DNA of 64,000 nucleotides from Patellaria atrata CBS 101060 (taxonomy: Eukaryota; Ascomycota; Dothideomycetes; Patellariales; Patellariaceae), in assembly GCA_010093705.1 (NCBI GenBank), contig MU006098.1, forward strand, positions 293,981-357,980. Direction: 5' to 3'. Numbering within the stretch: the stretch's first letter is position 1; every line of letters begins with the position of its first letter. Positions 34,668 through 45,805 of the stretch are shown here, piece by piece. The notes under the pieces were generated by a model that was given only the letters and a program-made list of their open reading frames with translations, ran no database searches and was not told the DNA's origin. A program made the translations under genes and the position numbers.

Positions 34668-35637
34668 CTAGTAACCGTACTCAGCGAGTTGAGTCTTCGT
34701 CTTCTCGTCTACACTGGAGTTCTTCTTCGCCTCCGCGAGTTGCCTCCTTGCCGTCTTCTTGCGCTCATAGTATGCCGCGCTCTTAACCTTTCTCCTTTCC
34801 TCAAGTCTGGAATATTGTTGTTATTAAAATTTAAAACGCCAGGCAAGTTTGACCACGTACCTAGCAACAACGTCCTGATATTTCCAGCCGAACTCATGGC
34901 CTAGACGACCGACTGTGCAGTACTTGCGGCCAGGTTTGAGGCGGAGGACTCTAAGGGCTTGAGGGACTACAAGGCGCTTCTTGTGGTCATATGGAGGAGG
35001 AACACCCTCAAAGGTCTTTAGGCGTTCCAGGGCAGCGGCGCCACGGGCAGTCTTGTGAGGAATCATACCACGAACGGTTCGCCAGAAGATCTTAGAAGGA
35101 GCGCGGAAGTGGAAGGGACCTGAGATGTTAGTATGACCATCAATCTCGGATCTCGACATCCTTATGGAGGGCGATCTAGGGTATGAGGAATCTCACCTCC
35201 TCTGGTAGGGTTGAAACGGGTCTGCTTGCGAAGGAAAGCTTGATACTTTACTGTGGTTTGAAGTGTTTGTTAGCATTGTCTTCTACCACATAACGTGTAA
35301 GTTGAAGTGATTAGGGGTTCCACATACGCTTCGCGCGGAAGAATTCACCAGAGATGTTGAGAGCCTCGCAGCGCACAACGACGATTTTTTGGCCGTTGAG
35401 GAGCTGTTTGGCTACGGTACTAGCCAGACGACCGAGAAGATGACCTTTACCATCGATAACCTATGAGAAAAAAGCTGTTAGCATCTCATTTCATAAGAGT
35501 CCACCATCCAGCTGTGTTGTTTGTAGAAATCATGAAGTCCCGCATCACCAATCGTCCCAGAGCTTCCCACAGTCCACAGCCGCGTCCGGGAAGAAAATAT
35601 GAAATACACATACGATGACGGGTTCAAAGGTCGACAT
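34668..35637 (-). CDS. RPL16: 60S ribosomal protein uL13 (L16 / L13a)
   Basis: Structural protein of the large cytosolic ribosomal subunit. The model is complement(join(34668..34806,34861..35119,35197..35250,35328..35460,35614..35637)), 202 aa, the expected fungal length. The protein starts [20 protein letters not shown] and continues with [40 protein letters not shown] and [19 protein letters not shown], ending in a basic helix with QLAEYGY. Every junction restores conserved text. Exon 1 is 24 nt, and four introns crowd a 970-bp gene, as is common for fungal ribosomal protein genes. The first intron (152 nt) is the longest; I saw no convincing snoRNA boxes in it. Confidence 0.97.
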
Positions 35638-38600
35638 CTTGCTCGAGTTCCTGTGGTTAGTTGGTCGTCAATCGGGTCGGATTTGTTGTTGTAGTCGTCG
35701 TCCTAATATGTGAAACTGTGATTTTCGTCGGTTGAGGTGCTGGTGTGCTTGCGCCAAGCCTCATTCGGCAAAACTATGATCCGATCATCTTTTAAGCGAG
35801 CAAAGAGACTCCTCCCGAAAAGCCAACCACAACTCAAGAAGAGTCGACTTACCGTTCGATGTATCTCAGTTTCAGTTTTTGATGGCATGATATTATTGAT
35901 GATTATTGCTTCATTCTTGCAGCGAAATTCATTCGGGAACTTGTATTTGCAAACTGCAGTACTGTTCCCCAATCCAAATTCTGCGACACTTGTTAGCTGA
36001 GGCCTTCAGAAAGATCGCTTCTTCAAAATGACATCTCTTATCTATGAAGTAGGTTACGGTATGTTATCTGCAGCCAGATCCCATTTTATCACCAAACTCA
36101 AAGCCAGCTATAGTGGGTGCGTTAGTATTGTCTATATTAGGCAATGATCTGTTTTCCTTTTCGTATTCTAGGGACAGCAGCCCCTACATAGTCACATTCA
36201 TTCATCAAATTTTATACTTGTAGCAGGTACCAACCCCTACCCATTTCCCAATAGAGTTTGATTCAGGATTTTGGAATAGCATATTTCTTTAACATTATTG
36301 AACTTCCCTTGGCTTCTTGCAAGATTCACCTACAAGTATAAGATCCTTATACTCTCAGCTTTATGGGACAATGGACGCCTATGTCGATCTCCTATGATAT
36401 CCTAGCGAAGAGGATACTACTGTACCATCAAAGCTAGGAATCCTTTAGTTGATCAGCGTCAAGCGATACTTGGCGATCGCGAAGGATAGTGTCCACGGTT
36501 GAGTCTCAACCTTTCTACGTCTCTAGCCCGTGACTGAAAATGTAACTTGAGCTCATCGGCCCAGCCTTTGTCAATCACATTACCACATACTTCGTTAGGA
36601 GTGAAGATCGTATTGTAACCGACCGCGCTAATCCAGTGTTGGTCTCCAGCCGATATGGGCGTTGAAAGGTGATTGTCCAAACACTTACACTTTCTAAAGG
36701 CAGCACGTTTTCTTAATTTCCCCTCCATCCGCCCCACCATCTCCACATGTAACCTGCTAGGTTGAAGGCGGCACAGCAAACCATGCATCTATATAGGCGA
36801 TGGTTAGGCGATGATGGATCGCCATTCTTCCTAATGACACTATCATCATCCGGTATTGAAGACCAGATCGGATCTTCCGCAGGGCTGAGTTTCGTCGTAC
36901 TTGTATCCCGACGCTACTGATTAGGAGACAAGTCCACGGGGACGCGGCTTACCGCGAGTCGCAGTCGCCATCTCGCTTGTCGCTGTCATCCTAAGAATTG
37001 GCGGTCCCTTGGTTGAGATGGATCGGAGTTAGTCAACACGTACATCATAGTGCATCGGTCGGTTCCCGGGGGGAAGATATTAATTATGGGAGAGTTCATG
37101 ATTGTTGCGTCTGTTTTCATGCAAAGCGGAAAGCTCCACAGGGTACTAAGCAGTCTGGCCGGTTGAATCGGCAATAAAGTTCCGAGAGGAATGCAGCCCA
37201 TGATCAGCGGCTCAAAGAACAGCGTGGGAACTGGGAATTCGTTGGAAGTCAGGTGAATTAGGACCTCCCCGGACCCCCCCGAGCTTGCTGATAGCTAAAG
37301 GTGGCTTCTTGGCCTAACAGCATGATGGCACCATAAGAAATTCTATATGAGAAGTGGTTACGGTTGATTGGAGGAAAAGACCGTATGTTTTTCGTGGCGA
37401 GCAACCAGACCCTGCAAATCCGGTCCTGCATACGTCTTAACGGAGGCAAATCTGAGGATTGCCCAAGTAATTGAGAAATCTCGGCGTGGTAGTGTGATAG
37501 TGAGTGCGATTTTGTAGGGGGGTTTTTGATTGGGGGTTGAGATGGGGGTCAAGAGAGAGGATAGCAAAATCACCAGATATGTGGATTGTTCATGATATTA
37601 CTACTGCACGTACCAGCACCACCAAGCACATCACTGTGGCTTCTACAGTCCCGTGAGACTCCAGCAACATGGTAAACAGCATAGTTATAGGCAAATACTC
37701 CGCCATGGTGAGGCGCAGCAAAAAAGCTTCATCAATAGAGGTGACATCTCAGCGGGAAGGGGATCCGCGAAAGGGTTCAGGCTATGGTCCTGGTTGTGCT
37801 GATGGGTGGTTAGGTTGTCGCTAAAAAGATGATGATGTATGGTTGTTTGAATAGTAGCGGCTTCTTGGTGTCGTACGGGGGTTGTTGGGTTGGCACGGAT
37901 TGGGCGTTTGTTGGCGGACGGGTGTGCCGTAAGGAAGGGTAAGGGAAGGGTAAGGGAAGGGGTAAGGATGGGTAAGGATGGGTAAGGAGAGGTTTGGAAC
38001 TAAAGGAAAGTCCTAGGAAGTTTATGAAAAGTGACGAGATTTCGTTAGAAAAATCCCAGCATTTCGTACAGGCGTGCTTGGCTGCTCATGGCTGTGGCTA
38101 GCGATATTGCCAGGTTGGGACGAAGGAAACCAACCTAAGGGGATCTGTTCTCTCGGGATACCATAGCTCCCCTTGAAGAACAGAATAAGGTTCCATACGA
38201 GCATACCTTAACAGCACGGCGAGCATGCGAGCATACCAGCATGGCTTGCAAGGCCGAAAAAACGGGGTAAAGCCACTTTCTCTTGTCTTTTCTTGTTTCT
38301 CTTGACTTTTTTCGCACTTTCGCACTTTCGCTTATGGTGGGCGTACACTTTGAGCCTGTTAAGGGGGACGAAAAGGGAAAAAGATGAGATCTTAGTGGGG
38401 TATCGGCGCTCAAACCCTTCACACCCTTGGACACTTGGGAGACCGAAAGGAGGTCAGATCCGTCATCGTTGACATGGTCCGTAAAGACTCGCTGCAGTTA
38501 AGCTGCAGACCTCAGACCGTCGTCAACAAAGATGTTCTGCTGAAAATCTCTTTCCCTAATATTTCTTAATTCGTACAAGACTGACCGTTCTCTCCCACCT

Positions 38601-39017
38601 CCCTGGGTCTCAGAAGGACATTCTTATTTTTCGAGCCTCAACCTCGTGGCCTCTTTTCCGTTACAGATCTTCCCGGCTTTTTTCCACTCCTTTTTACTTT
38701 GCCCGTCAATTCCGCGAATTCAGTTAGATTCGCCCTTTGACGCGGTAATACCGAAAACCAAATTAGCTTCAACTCTTTAGAATTAGAGCCGGAAGTGGAT
38801 CGCCTATCAAGCTTGATCAGCCACGGCTTCTGACAAGTGACGAACCACGTCGTAATTCCTTCTCTCATCGCGAGACTTTCCTTCTTCAACTCTTCATATC
38901 TTCTAAAAACTTTCCACTTTTTTTGTCGTTGGTACCAAGTCGCCTCCAAGGCAAAACAAGAAAGCAGACAGTGCAGTAACAATAGCTGTCTTCACCCCCT
39001 TGGTCAATAGCACGTCG
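35638..39017. other. Gene-poor region upstream of the Asg1-like regulator
   Basis: About 3.4 kb. It contains the uL13 promoter on the left, and a GGGTAAGG-type G-rich minisatellite at 37931-37990 (listed separately). The minus strand at 36459-37573 has three short frames with coding-like text (VGYNTIFTPNEVCGNVIDKG; MKTDATIMNSPIINIFPPGT; LPRRDFSITWAILRFASVKT) that might be exons of an unrecognised gene. No family, signal peptide or convincing ATG could be fixed. The right end is the pyrimidine-rich leader of the regulator gene. Confidence 0.35.
37931..37990 (+). repeat. GGGTAAGG-type minisatellite, G-quadruplex-prone
   Basis: About 60 bp of imperfect 10-12-bp units built from GGGTAAGG with GAA or AT spacers. 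The plus strand carries at least six runs of three or more G within short spacing, so a G-quadruplex is possible. The unit differs from the TTAGGG telomere repeat, and the location is internal. Confidence 0.7.
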
Positions 39018-42000
39018 ATGGAACAAACCTCACCAAGTACAGTCGATGAAGAGGCCAGCACATCTCAAGGCCCATGGGAAACACCACACTCTACGAATAC
39101 TGATGAAACAGCAGAGGCCGACGAAGAAAGTGCGCCGATCAATGAGAGTAGTGTGGAACCAGGCTCAGGTACAACACGACCAAATGCCCCTTTGCAGAAG
39201 CGCCGTCGCGTCACTAGAGCCTGCGACGAATGCAGAAGAAAAAAGATCAAATGTGATGGCAAACAGCCTTGCACCCACTGTACAGTATACAGTTACGGTA
39301 TGTTCTCTTGTCAGGACTCCATTTGTAAGATGACGACGATGCTTATATCGGCTTGCCCCGCATAGAATGCACGTATGACCAACCTTCCAATCGCAGACGT
39401 AATGCTGCACCCCAGTACGTGGAAGCTCTGGAGAATCAGTTGAAACGTGCCAAAGCTATGCTTAGTATTCTCATTCCGAACGTTGATCTTACCGATCCGT
39501 CTCTGGATACTAGCATAGCACAAGGTAACTTTCCAAACCTTCGATCTCAAGTGGGTGGACTCCTCGCCCATAATGCACCTCGTCCAGCTCCTGAACGACC
39601 ACCACTGGTAGCTGAAGCAAGCTCCGATGCCCAGTTAGAGTCCATGGTCCAGCAAACAGGCCAATTGGATTTGGATGAACAAGGCCATTGGGATTACCAT
39701 GGTCATTCATCCGGACTCAGCTTTGTTCGACGCATGCGTGAGCAATTGGGGGACATTGTCGGACCAGAGGGACAAGGTACCCCATTCATGAAATCACGTC
39801 CCTACTCTCAAGTCCTTGACTCTCCAAAGTCAAGTGCAGAATCACCGATGGATGCTCAGTCCGCGGCTATCGACTTGCCAAGTAGAGAAATTGCAAAAGC
39901 TATCTGCGAACATGCTCTAAACGATGCTAGCGCACTTTTGCCCGTCGTACATCAGCCTACATTCTTCAAAGCCATGGATCAGTTCTACGACACTCCTCCG
40001 GAGCAGTATAGCAACCGAGAGAATTCCTTTCTCCCGTTGTTGTACGCCGTCCTTGCTCTTGGCACTTTGTTCGCCACAGAGGAATCTAAAAGGTCATCTG
40101 GATATGAGAGCGCAATCCATGAAGGGTAAGACGTATCAAACGATAATCTTTATGTTAGCTTAGGAAAACTGACCGCACTTAGGTTCAAATTCTTCAAGGC
40201 GTCTCGTCAGCTCATGGATATTGCAGATTGTCGCGATCTAACTTCTCTGCAGGCCGTTGTCTTCATGATTCTGTTCCTCCAGTCCTCAGCGAAATTATCC
40301 ACCTGTTACGCATACATCGGTGTTGCTTTAAGGTCTGCACTTCGTATGGGACTTCACCGTCACTTCCAATCAAACTTCAATCCGATCGAGGCAGAAACTC
40401 GAAAGCGGGTGTTTTGGGTTATTCGTAAGATGGATACCTATGTTGGAGCTCTATTAGGTCTTCCACATTTTCTCAGTGACGATGATGTGGACCAAGAATT
40501 CCCCGCCGAAGTTGATGATGAATACATCACCGAAACAGAGATCAAGCCGATGCCCGAAGGTATCATCACGGTGGTTGCAGGTGCGAATGCGCACACTAGG
40601 ATCGTACAAATCTTAGCAAAGATCGTGCGCTATATATACCCAATCAAGGGTGAAAAAACGGTTGGACCACAGGAACCTTCTGACACTGAGAATTCGTACA
40701 CAGTTAGTTATGCGAAAATCAGAGAAATCGAATACGATCTACAAGCTTGGATGGAGAATTTGCCCATGGGCCTCAAACCTGGCGGCGATGCACCACCTGT
40801 GATTATCAGGTAAGTCTACGAGACAATGCTCCGCTACTTGGTGTAGTTAAAGCTGACCAGCATTTAAGGGTACGACAACTATTACGAATTTCATATGGTC
40901 ACGCCCAAATGATGTTATATCGTCCTTTCCTTCATTATATCTCCAGCACTGCTGGGTCCAGTGCTGTTGATCAACGCTCCTTCAAATGTGCCGCTGCATG
41001 CGTCAGCGTTTCTCGGAATATAATCCACATCACAGCCGAAATGAAAAGGCAGAACCTGCTTGTGGGTGCATATTGGTTTGCTATGTACACGACATTTTTT
41101 GCAATCATTTCCCTTGTCTTTTATGCCATTGAAAATCCAGACAGCTCAGCTAGCCAGAATGTACTACGGGACGCTATAGAAGGTAAAGAAACATTAGCAC
41201 AACTTGCCAAATACAGCATGGCCGCAGACCGCTGTAACGCAACCTTAAGTGTACGTTCAACTCTATATCAATCTAAGTTTCCTTTTTGCTAATTCAGCTA
41301 GGCGCTATTTGAGCAGTTACCAGAAAGGCTTAAACGTGGGCGTGAACCGTCGGCCTCGAACAAAAGGTCTCGTCCCATACACTCACCTAGTCCTCTCCCT
41401 CCTGGGCACCCAACGCAATCTGCGACGGAGGTCCATCGTGTGGGTGTAGACATGGAGCCACAGCCGCCTATTAGGCGAGCAAGCACTTTTCCAGAACACA
41501 TACCACCACTTGTGGGTAAGCGTGCTTCTCTCCACCAAGGGTTGCACCTTGGTTCTCCATTCCCTGTAGAATCCCAATTTATTCGACCTTTAGGCTCTGA
41601 AACGTCAGAGACTACACCCAGCTTGACCTCAGCTTCTGCGACCACCTCAAGCTCAAGTCTCCCTTTCGGAACACCGCAACGAAACGTGCCCGGATTTGTT
41701 GCTTCTCCAGCTGGTGACTTTCTAAGCCCTCATGGACTACCCGATTTCTCCTCAACCATGTTCCCTTCAGCGGATCCATTTGCATATCCAAACCCGGCGT
41801 TTGCAACATTGGATAATAGTAGTTTCAGTCCCTTTGGAAGTACCCAAGGTAACCCATTTCTCCATCATGGTACTCCCACTTCCCACCCCAATCAGAGCAA
41901 TAGAGACAGTACAATGTTTGCATCTCCTATCTCAGGTCACACCCCTACTCCACCCGAGATAGGGAAAAGTGATGCTGGTGTACAATTATACGGGCCGCTT

Positions 42001-42192
42001 CCGATGTATATGATGCCCGGAGTTCCACACGCGGGACAAGTTCCGCAGAGTATGCGTCCACCAGGAATTCCCCCGACTACACAGTCTCTACAAGGTCACG
42101 GCCATTCCGGTAGCGGCGTGAACCTCGACGACCTCTTCGGGAACAATTGGAACTCCGATTTCATCGACTCACACTGGATGGGCGGACCATAA
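39018..42192 (+). CDS. Zn2Cys6 transcription factor, Asg1-like
   Basis: Nuclear DNA-binding regulator. The model is join(39018..39297,39366..40125,40183..40809,40869..41250,41302..42192), 979 aa, with all junctions GT/AG and in phase. The zinc cluster is C69, C72, C79, C85, C88 and C95 in [20 protein letters not shown]...HCTVYSYEC, very like yeast Asg1 (activator of stress genes), including the HCTVYSYECTY block. Intron 1 falls between Tyr93 and Cys95, so the last zinc ligand sits in exon 2. A short coiled linker ([19 protein letters not shown]) follows, then a Fungal_trans middle domain (about residues 250-600, with the motif [10 protein letters not shown]). The C-terminal 300 residues are Ser/Pro/Gly-rich with FG-like repeats and end in an acidic-aromatic tail, probably for activation. 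Confidence 0.95.
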
Positions 42193-42939
42193 CGAAATAT
42201 CTTAGAAGCTGGGTTAGGGTTTTCTTTGTAACTTTTGCCGATCAGGATCAGGTATCCAGCCGCTATCGAACGTCGCAGGACGATGCTGGGATGTTAAAAC
42301 GGAGACGGCAAGATCTCATGTTTAAGATGGATGCTCTACGGCTTGATTTTATAAAACGAAGTGATACCCCGCCCATTTCTCATATATGCGCATTTTTCGC
42401 GCATGGGCGAATTGCTTTTTTTGATCTGCGATACAATTCACCCTTGAAGGGATTGAGCAGATCCGATCGTTTATCTTGTTAGCATTTTTGATGTAGAAGG
42501 TTAGGAATACCGCATTCGTTTTGCGCAAAGAAGTTGCGTCTCTAAGAGATTCAAATAGCAACTAGACAAACAATTGGAGTTATTGAGAATGTGATTCTAT
42601 TTTTGTAGTGGTATGGTACTTATATGCATGAGAATACATTAATGATGATGGAAATGGTGTTGCTTGCCGGACGTTTAGCCGTAGGGCTGAGGATCCGAGC
42701 TCCCGATTATTTTGTGGGTTGGCCCGTGCTGCAACAAGGGAAACTAACCCAACCCGATCGTAAACAAAACAACCAATCTACGATTTCTCCTGTTATCCCA
42801 CCAAACTTTGATCTATTTCTTCACAAAGTCGATCTTTAACCTTTACTTGTGTTTCTAGATACTGATCCCCACCTCATTATTGGCCTCGACCTCATTATCG
42901 GTTTCGACGGCTTTCGTTCATTGTTATTAATTGCACAAG
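42193..42939. other. Intergenic, no gene recognised
   Basis: About 0.75 kb between the regulator's stop and the next gene on the same strand. It contains a short inverted motif, ATGCGCATTTTTCGCGCATG, near 42385-42405. A pyrimidine-rich leader with repeated CCTCATTATYGG text precedes the next start codon. No frames of interest. Confidence 0.5.
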
Positions 42940-44875
42940 ATGGTTACAACTAGGCGGTCATCCCGGCTTCGAAGCACACCACAGGTAAGGACATGGGGCA
43001 GACTTTTTGCAATTGCACCAAGGATTATATACTTATGGGATGCAGCTTCCCGGTAGCTTTCCGGACAGTGAGACCTCGGCCTTCATGCGCATCTTTTCTC
43101 CTCCGACGACGCTACCAGCTCTCACAGAAGATGCTGACAGAACTACCTCTACGATTCCTCCACAGCCACCGCCCACCGCGACCCCGAGTGCTATCAAGTA
43201 TCGAACGCTCGCCTCTGTCGTTAACCGTACTCCTACGGATAGAACTCCGATTCAACCAGCTCAGTCTGAGATTCACCCACAGCAGAACCATGCTACGACC
43301 TCGAAACCATTGGATGAAGCAAGATGGCTTGGATTCATGGACAAGGTTAAAGGCGCTCGCACTGAGCCGGTAAAGCGCCATTCTTCTCTCGCAGCCGCGC
43401 AGTCGACTCCAACAAAGGCGACGAATGATAAGTGGACGCCGTTTTCGCCTACTACGGAATTTACCTTTTCGCTACCTAAGGAAAAGTCCTCTGATCTCAA
43501 TCTGAGCCCAGAGGCACAGAAGATTATGGCAGACAAGCGCGATGAGATTGTGAAAATCCGTGAACAGCTTCGAGCTGCGCGGAATGAAGCCAAGGTTCAG
43601 GAGATTAGCACCGCACGCCGAATTGCACAGCCGAAGGGGAAGGTCGGACGATTCAGTGACATTCATATGACCGAATTCAAGAAGATGGATTCTATTACCA
43701 ATCATCCATCTGCGTTTAGAGCTGATCCTAACCGCTTTCCGCCAGCGACGAAGTCGCTCAAGCGAACTCAGTCCAAGGCTGAAATGGATAAAATAGACGG
43801 TAGCGTTACCCCGAAGCAGCCTCCTAAATCACCTGGTCGTACAGATGAACGGACAGTTGCTCAATCAAAACGAGCCAAACGATTTCACGAGGATGATATC
43901 TCTACCGTTCGTCCCATCAGCTTGAAAACTCAAAAGGCAACAGCGACCCCAAATACTCCCGGAACCGCACCTAAGAGGACTAGTTTCATGCGCAAAATTT
44001 CTGGGTTGATGTCACCCACCAAAGCGTCGCTCGCACGATCTCAAAGCGTGAAAACTATGAAGACAACGACACATATTCCTAGTCTGCTACCCAAGTCACC
44101 GTCACTCAAATCTATTCCAACCGTTCCTCAAACCCCGAAGCCCGCCTCGAAGGCTGATGAGGACGAGGTCTCAAAATTGAGTTTCTCCAAGCTAAAGATG
44201 CCCACGGTGAAAGGTATACTGCGCACTCCGCAGCGATTATACTCTAATGATCCTGCACAAATCGCCGCTGGAACTCATAGCCCACCACCTTCACGTATTA
44301 TGCATTTTCCTAGCATTCCAGCTACTGCTCCAGTCAAGAAGCATGTAGATTTTACAGCTAGTACTAAGGGAAGCGAGAATAAGGATGAGGGTATTGTCGC
44401 AACACCAAAGAAGCCAGTGGTGGAGAACAAGACGGAAAACGTCACTTATCCGACATTGTCTAATGTTGTGTCTCCAGGCAATCCAGGCTCGGTCTCTCGA
44501 CGAATGACTCTAGGTGGAGCTGGAGACTTCACCTTCCGCTCTGATAGACCTATCAACTTTGGTCCGTCTACCACTGGCCCAACCATCAGACGAGTTAGGA
44601 ACAGTGATGCTGGAGATGCGCTTTTGTCTACGAATGAGTCTCCAGTGAAGAAGCGTAAAGCTTCCGGGGAGATTAGTAAGTCTCAGGGAGAGGACAAAGA
44701 AAATGAGGATGAGGAGCAGGGTCGTCGTAAGAAAGCTAGGATTACGGGACCTGAAATTGTCAAGACCACGATAAAGACGGCTACGAGCAAACTTCCCCGC
44801 CGTAAGGAGAAGAGGCCCGGTAGCTTGAGCCAGGCTAGGTTGAATTTGTTGGCTACACCTAAGCGGCGCAAGTGA
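42940..44875 (+). CDS. Ser/Thr-Pro-rich nuclear protein, uncharacterised
   Basis: Unknown protein with features of a cell-cycle-regulated nuclear factor. The model is join(42940..42984,43046..44875), 624 aa. Exon 1 gives MVTTRRSSRLRSTPQ, and the junction to LPGSFPDSETS is chosen because it keeps phase with a 61-nt intron. The chain is largely disordered and dense in S/T-P sites (TPKQPPKSPG, TPNTPGTAP, SPTKAS). One coiled segment, SPEAQKIMADKRDEIVKIRE, lies in the first third. It contains a KEN box (residues 566-568, in GEDKENEDEE), a GILRTP block followed by KKHVDFT that resembles a PP1-docking RVxF motif, and basic nuclear signals (VKKRKAS, GRRKKAR, TPKRRK at the end). I do not recognise the family; a chromatin or spindle role is inference from motifs only. 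Confidence 0.85.
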
Positions 44876-45805
44876 TTCTCCGATCCGTTCCAAACTTATC
44901 TGTCGATATCGAATTTTGGGATCCCGGTCTGGTTGGTTATCATGGTTTTGAACGTCATTGACGGTTATCGATTCTTGATGGCTTGGATGAGTACATGCCC
45001 CGTTCTTTTACACATTAGTACTTTCTCTGGATGCGGAAACGTGCCGATGATCATGAGGCGCATTGATTGCAAAATGGTTAGTCAGGTTACTTGCTTCTAC
45101 TCTTTGGGGTGTATCATATTCTAGGCGATGTAGTGCACAATGGCAATTACATGGTGTTTTCGGTGCAATTGGACGGCGAAAAGTAAAGCGATGATAGTTT
45201 TGTTGGACTGCAGGATCTCTTCATGTATAATAGACCAATTATCAGATAGCGAATTTCAAATGAAACTTCAAAAGAAAAAAAAAATCGTGAGGCTTGATAT
45301 GAAGTTGAAATTGAGTCGCCTTGGCAATGACTGTCAGGCTATCGGCGGGAATTTGCATGGATCCTGTCCCTTTCGGCTTGACTGTTGGGACATTTTTCCG
45401 CAAAGATCAGCCGAATCTGACGTCTTCCTTTGTTGCTCTTGCTCGCCCTGCTTTTTCGAGATAGAATAATAACCCAAACAGATTCTAGTACAATACTACC
45501 GTTTACCTCTGAATTTACAATCGTCAGACCTCGAGCGTGACCCCGTTTCTCTCTACGACTCCTCGTGCCCGCTGACATTTGTCAATCCGTTTCCTGGATC
45601 CTTTCGAAGATTCCCTCATCCGGTGTCTCTGATTTGCAAAAGTTTGATAACCATAATTGAGGGTTTTTATCAAGGAAGTGGTCTTTGGTTAGAATAGAAT
45701 ACTTGGTGGCCAAGTGCTGTAAGACTTCCTTTGGGCTGCTTATTCATCACCGATCCTGTGTCCGTCCGACCTCTACAAAGTCTCTCTTGAGCAAGATTCC
45801 TCACA
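44876..45805. other. Intergenic / 5' region of the BAG gene
   Basis: About 0.9 kb. It should contain the promoter and probably a non-recognised first exon of the BAG-domain gene, because that gene's frame opens at a GTG just after a CCTCACAG acceptor-like sequence. I could not identify a first exon with an ATG and a good donor. No other frames of interest. Confidence 0.4.

Noticed and set aside
35461-35613. snoRNA inside the longest uL13 intron
   Set aside because: A GTGATGC resembling a C box is present but no D box or terminal stem was found.
38638-38982. 114-codon minus-strand frame upstream of the Asg1-like gene
   Set aside because: Lies in the pyrimidine-rich leader/promoter of the regulator; Lys/Glu-rich translation reflects the antisense of CT-rich DNA.
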